Positions 62,082-64,000 of a stretch of DNA of 64,000 nt are shown piece by piece. Origin of the DNA: Acinetobacter sp. ASP199 (GTDB taxonomy: Bacteria > Pseudomonadota > Gammaproteobacteria > Pseudomonadales > Moraxellaceae); the NCBI RefSeq assembly GCF_022700675.1, contig NZ_CP062182.1, positions 1,426,001 through 1,490,000 of the forward strand, read 5' to 3'. Position 1 is the stretch's first letter; each line of letters begins with the position of its first letter. The notes under the pieces are model-generated. The model was not told the DNA's origin. It did no database searches and saw only the letters and a program-made list of their open reading frames with translations. The position numbers were made by a program, and so were the translations under genes.

Positions 62082-64000
62082 ATGCAAAAGAAAAACGAAG
62101 AGGTGCAAGATAGTCTGAATAAAGTGGTCTTTTATTTTTCGGCAACGCTTATTCTGCTGTTTTCTATCATCACCATTTTATTTAATGAACAAGCCAATCA
62201 AGTCATTATCAATATCTTAAACTGGGTCAGTCGTACCTTTAGCTGGTATTATCTGCTGGCGGCAACGCTGTATCTGGTTTTTATCGTCTTTATCGCCTGT
62301 TCCCGTTATGGCGAGATTAAACTCGGCCCTAAACATTCCAAACCAGAATTTAGCCTGCTGAGTTGGTCGGCGATGCTATTTTCTGCCGGGATCGGGATTG
62401 ACCTGATGTTTTTCTCGGTGGCGGAACCGCTTTCGCACTATATGAATCCACCCGTAGGCGAAGGCGAAACTTTTGAAGCTGCGCGCCAGTCCATGGTGTG
62501 GACCCTGTTTCACTATGGTTTAACCGGCTGGAGTATGTATGCACTGATTGGGGTCGCGCTAGGTTATTTCAGCTATCGCTACAATTTACCGCTCACCATT
62601 CGGTCAGCACTCTATCCGATCTTTGGAAAAAGAATTAATGGTCCGATCGGCCATACGGTTGATACAGCTGCGGTACTCGGCACGATTTTCGGGATTGCCA
62701 CCACCTGCGGGATTGGCGTTGTGCAATTAAATTATGGCCTACATGTGTTGTTTGATTTACCGGAAAATATCTGGATTCAAACTGCACTCATCGCTGTTGC
62801 TGTGATTATTACTATTATTTCAGTCACTGCCGGTGTCAATAAAGGCATCCGGTTCCTGTCTGAAATTAATATCTATGTATCAATTGGGCTGCTGCTATTC
62901 ATTCTGTTTGTAGGCAATACCGAGTTTTTATTAGCCGCCTTGATTCAGAATTTTGGTGACTATATCAGCCAGTTCCCGAAGCTTTCTTTAACCAGTTTTC
63001 CTTTTGAACAACCCAAAGAATGGATGAATAGCTGGACCCTGTTCTTCTGGGCATGGTGGATCGCCTGGTCGCCTTTTGTTGGTCTGTTCTTGGCCCGTAT
63101 TTCCCGTGGTCGTACCATTCGCGAATTTGTCACCGGGACTTTGGTTATTCCTCTGTTATTTACCCTGACCTGGTTGTCTATTTTCGGTAACAGTGCTTTA
63201 TACAGCGTGATTTTTGATGGTAATACTCAACTTGCTACGACAGTTTTAGAAAATCCGGCACATGGTTTTTATGATTTGCTGGCGCAGTATCCAGGCTTTA
63301 CCTTTACTGCAGGTGTCGCCACTATTACCGGCTTGCTGTTCTATGTGACCTCAGCGGATTCAGGGGCATTGGTATTGGGAAATTTCACGACTAAATTCAC
63401 TGATATTGAGCATGATTCACCGCGCTGGCTCAGTGTGTTCTGGGCCATTTCCATCGGTTTACTTACTTTGGCAATGCTCATGGCGAATGGCGTAACAGCC
63501 TTACAGAACACCACGATTATTATGGGTCTGCCCTTTAGTTTCGTCATTTTCTTTGTGATGGCGGGACTCTATAAGTCCTTGCGTCTGGAAGATTTTCGTC
63601 AGGCCAGTACCAGCCTGAATGCGGCACCTGTGGTCGGTAATGTGGATATCTTGAACTGGAAGAAGCGTCTGAGCCGGGTCATGCTGCATCCAAGCCTGTC
63701 CCAGACGCGGACCATGCTGGATAATGTTTGCAAACCAGCCATTGAGGCCGTTGCAACCGAGTTAATTGACAAAGGTATTCAAGTCAATATTCAGGAAAAA
63801 TCGCTTGAGGAAGAACCTGAACTGTATCACCTGGATCTGACCATTCAGCTCGATGAAGAAGAAAACTTTGTTTATGAAATATGGCCGGTACGCTATGACA
63901 CGCCAAATTTCAGTTCACGTGGTAAACGAACCAAACGTTATTACTATCGTCTGGAAAGTTATCTGTTTGAAGGCTCTCAGGGCAATGATCTGGTCGGTTA
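62082..64000 (+). CDS. betT: BetT, BCCT-family choline transporter (3' end missing)
   Basis: High-affinity, proton- or sodium-driven choline uptake. Starts at ATG 62082 (TGGA 5 nt before); 639 codons lie in the window and the gene runs past its end. Twelve helices precede a long cytoplasmic C-terminal domain (from about residue 510) thought to sense osmolarity in BetT. The BCCT signatures are visible as MLFSAGIGIDLMFFSVAEPL, FWAWWIAWSPFVGLFLARIS and TTCGIGVVQLNYG. It is divergent from betIBA; choline import feeds BetA and BetB. Confidence 0.95.
   Translation, partial: MQKKNEEVQDSLNKVVFYFSATLILLFSIITILFNEQANQVIINILNWVSRTFSWYYLLAATLYLVFIVFIACSRYGEIKLGPKHSKPEFSLLSWSAMLFSAGIGIDLMFFSVAEPLSHYMNPPVGEGETFEAARQSMVWTLFHYGLTGWSMYALIGVALGYFSYRYNLPLTIRSALYPIFGKRINGPIGHTVDTAAVLGTIFGIATTCGIGVVQLNYGLHVLFDLPENIWIQTALIAVAVIITIISVTAGVNKGIRFLSEINIYVSIGLLLFILFVGNTEFLLAALIQNFGDYISQFPKLSLTSFPFEQPKEWMNSWTLFFWAWWIAWSPFVGLFLARISRGRTIREFVTGTLVIPLLFTLTWLSIFGNSALYSVIFDGNTQLATTVLENPAHGFYDLLAQYPGFTFTAGVATITGLLFYVTSADSGALVLGNFTTKFTDIEHDSPRWLSVFWAISIGLLTLAMLMANGVTALQNTTIIMGLPFSFVIFFVMAGLYKSLRLEDFRQASTSLNAAPVVGNVDILNWKKRLSRVMLHPSLSQTRTMLDNVCKPAIEAVATELIDKGIQVNIQEKSLEEEPELYHLDLTIQLDEEENFVYEIWPVRYDTPNFSSRGKRTKRYYYRLESYLFEGSQGNDLVG

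Noticed and set aside
1..64000. search for CRISPR arrays, tRNA genes and prophage
   Set aside because: No regularly spaced repeats, no cloverleaf-bearing segment with tRNA signature loops and no phage structural or integrase gene were seen.

Overview
The window is a chromosomal segment of an Acinetobacter-type gammaproteobacterium (Moraxellaceae). The evidence is low-to-moderate GC, a type VI secretion system (T6SS) carrying the Acinetobacter-specific parts AsaA, AsaB, AsaD and TagX, a pmrCAB lipid A modification operon, a betIBA/betT choline locus of Acinetobacter layout, and a putative dif site that would place the window in the replication terminus. The species cannot be named from sequence alone. 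No tRNA, rRNA, CRISPR array, intact insertion sequence or prophage was found.

Layout. 0.3-1.1 kb: an alpha/beta hydrolase. 1.1-22.7 kb: a complete T6SS core in two divergent operons, tssH-tssA-tssK-tssL-asaD-tagX on the minus strand and asaA-tssB-tssC-hcp-tssE-tssF-tssG-asaB-tssM-tagF-tagN on the plus strand, around a shared 350 bp promoter region. No vgrG, PAAR or effector gene is present. 22.75-23.25 kb: a palindrome-rich stretch with a near-perfect dif (XerC/XerD) site, followed by an unrecognised 140-residue gene. 24.2-28.2 kb: tatABC, then a PhoX-family phosphatase with a twin-arginine signal. 28.4-34.4 kb: an SDR protein with altered catalytic motifs, then dgkA and a PAP2 phosphatase running towards pmrCAB; matching PmrA-box-like repeats precede dgkA and pmrC. 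34.5-38.9 kb: a VIT1-type transporter and three decayed genes (DUF1345, mesD, mesX), with an intact flavin reductase among them.

39-47 kb: a DUF1826-like protein, a candidate small RNA, a PQQ-type sugar dehydrogenase lipoprotein, a PP2C/Ser-Thr kinase fusion, a formate/nitrite transporter, cyanase, a PrpA-like phosphatase and MetR. The transporter and cyanase genes are divergent. Each has a sigma-54-type promoter, and the transporter leader has the two-hexaloop plus terminator layout of ANTAR (NasT/NasR) antitermination targets. 47.5-51 kb: otsBA and an MFS exporter. 51.3-54.4 kb: an overlapping operon of an acyl-CoA-dehydrogenase-like protein, a frameshifted PIG-L deacetylase, a methyltransferase and a family 2 glycosyltransferase. 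54.6-58 kb: an OsmC-YcaO fusion and a TorF-type outer-membrane protein. 58-64 kb: betA, betB and betI divergent from betT, with a 20 bp perfect palindrome as the likely BetI operator; betT runs off the window end.

Three themes link the genes. Interbacterial attack by the T6SS sits beside dif. Envelope remodelling is represented by EptA/PmrC, with DgkA able to recycle the diacylglycerol it makes. Nitrogen and sulfur supply appears as the nitrite transporter/cyanase divergon and a dead MesD/MesX methionine synthase. Four genes in about 18 kb are broken by small lesions, which means either recent pseudogenisation or sequence errors.
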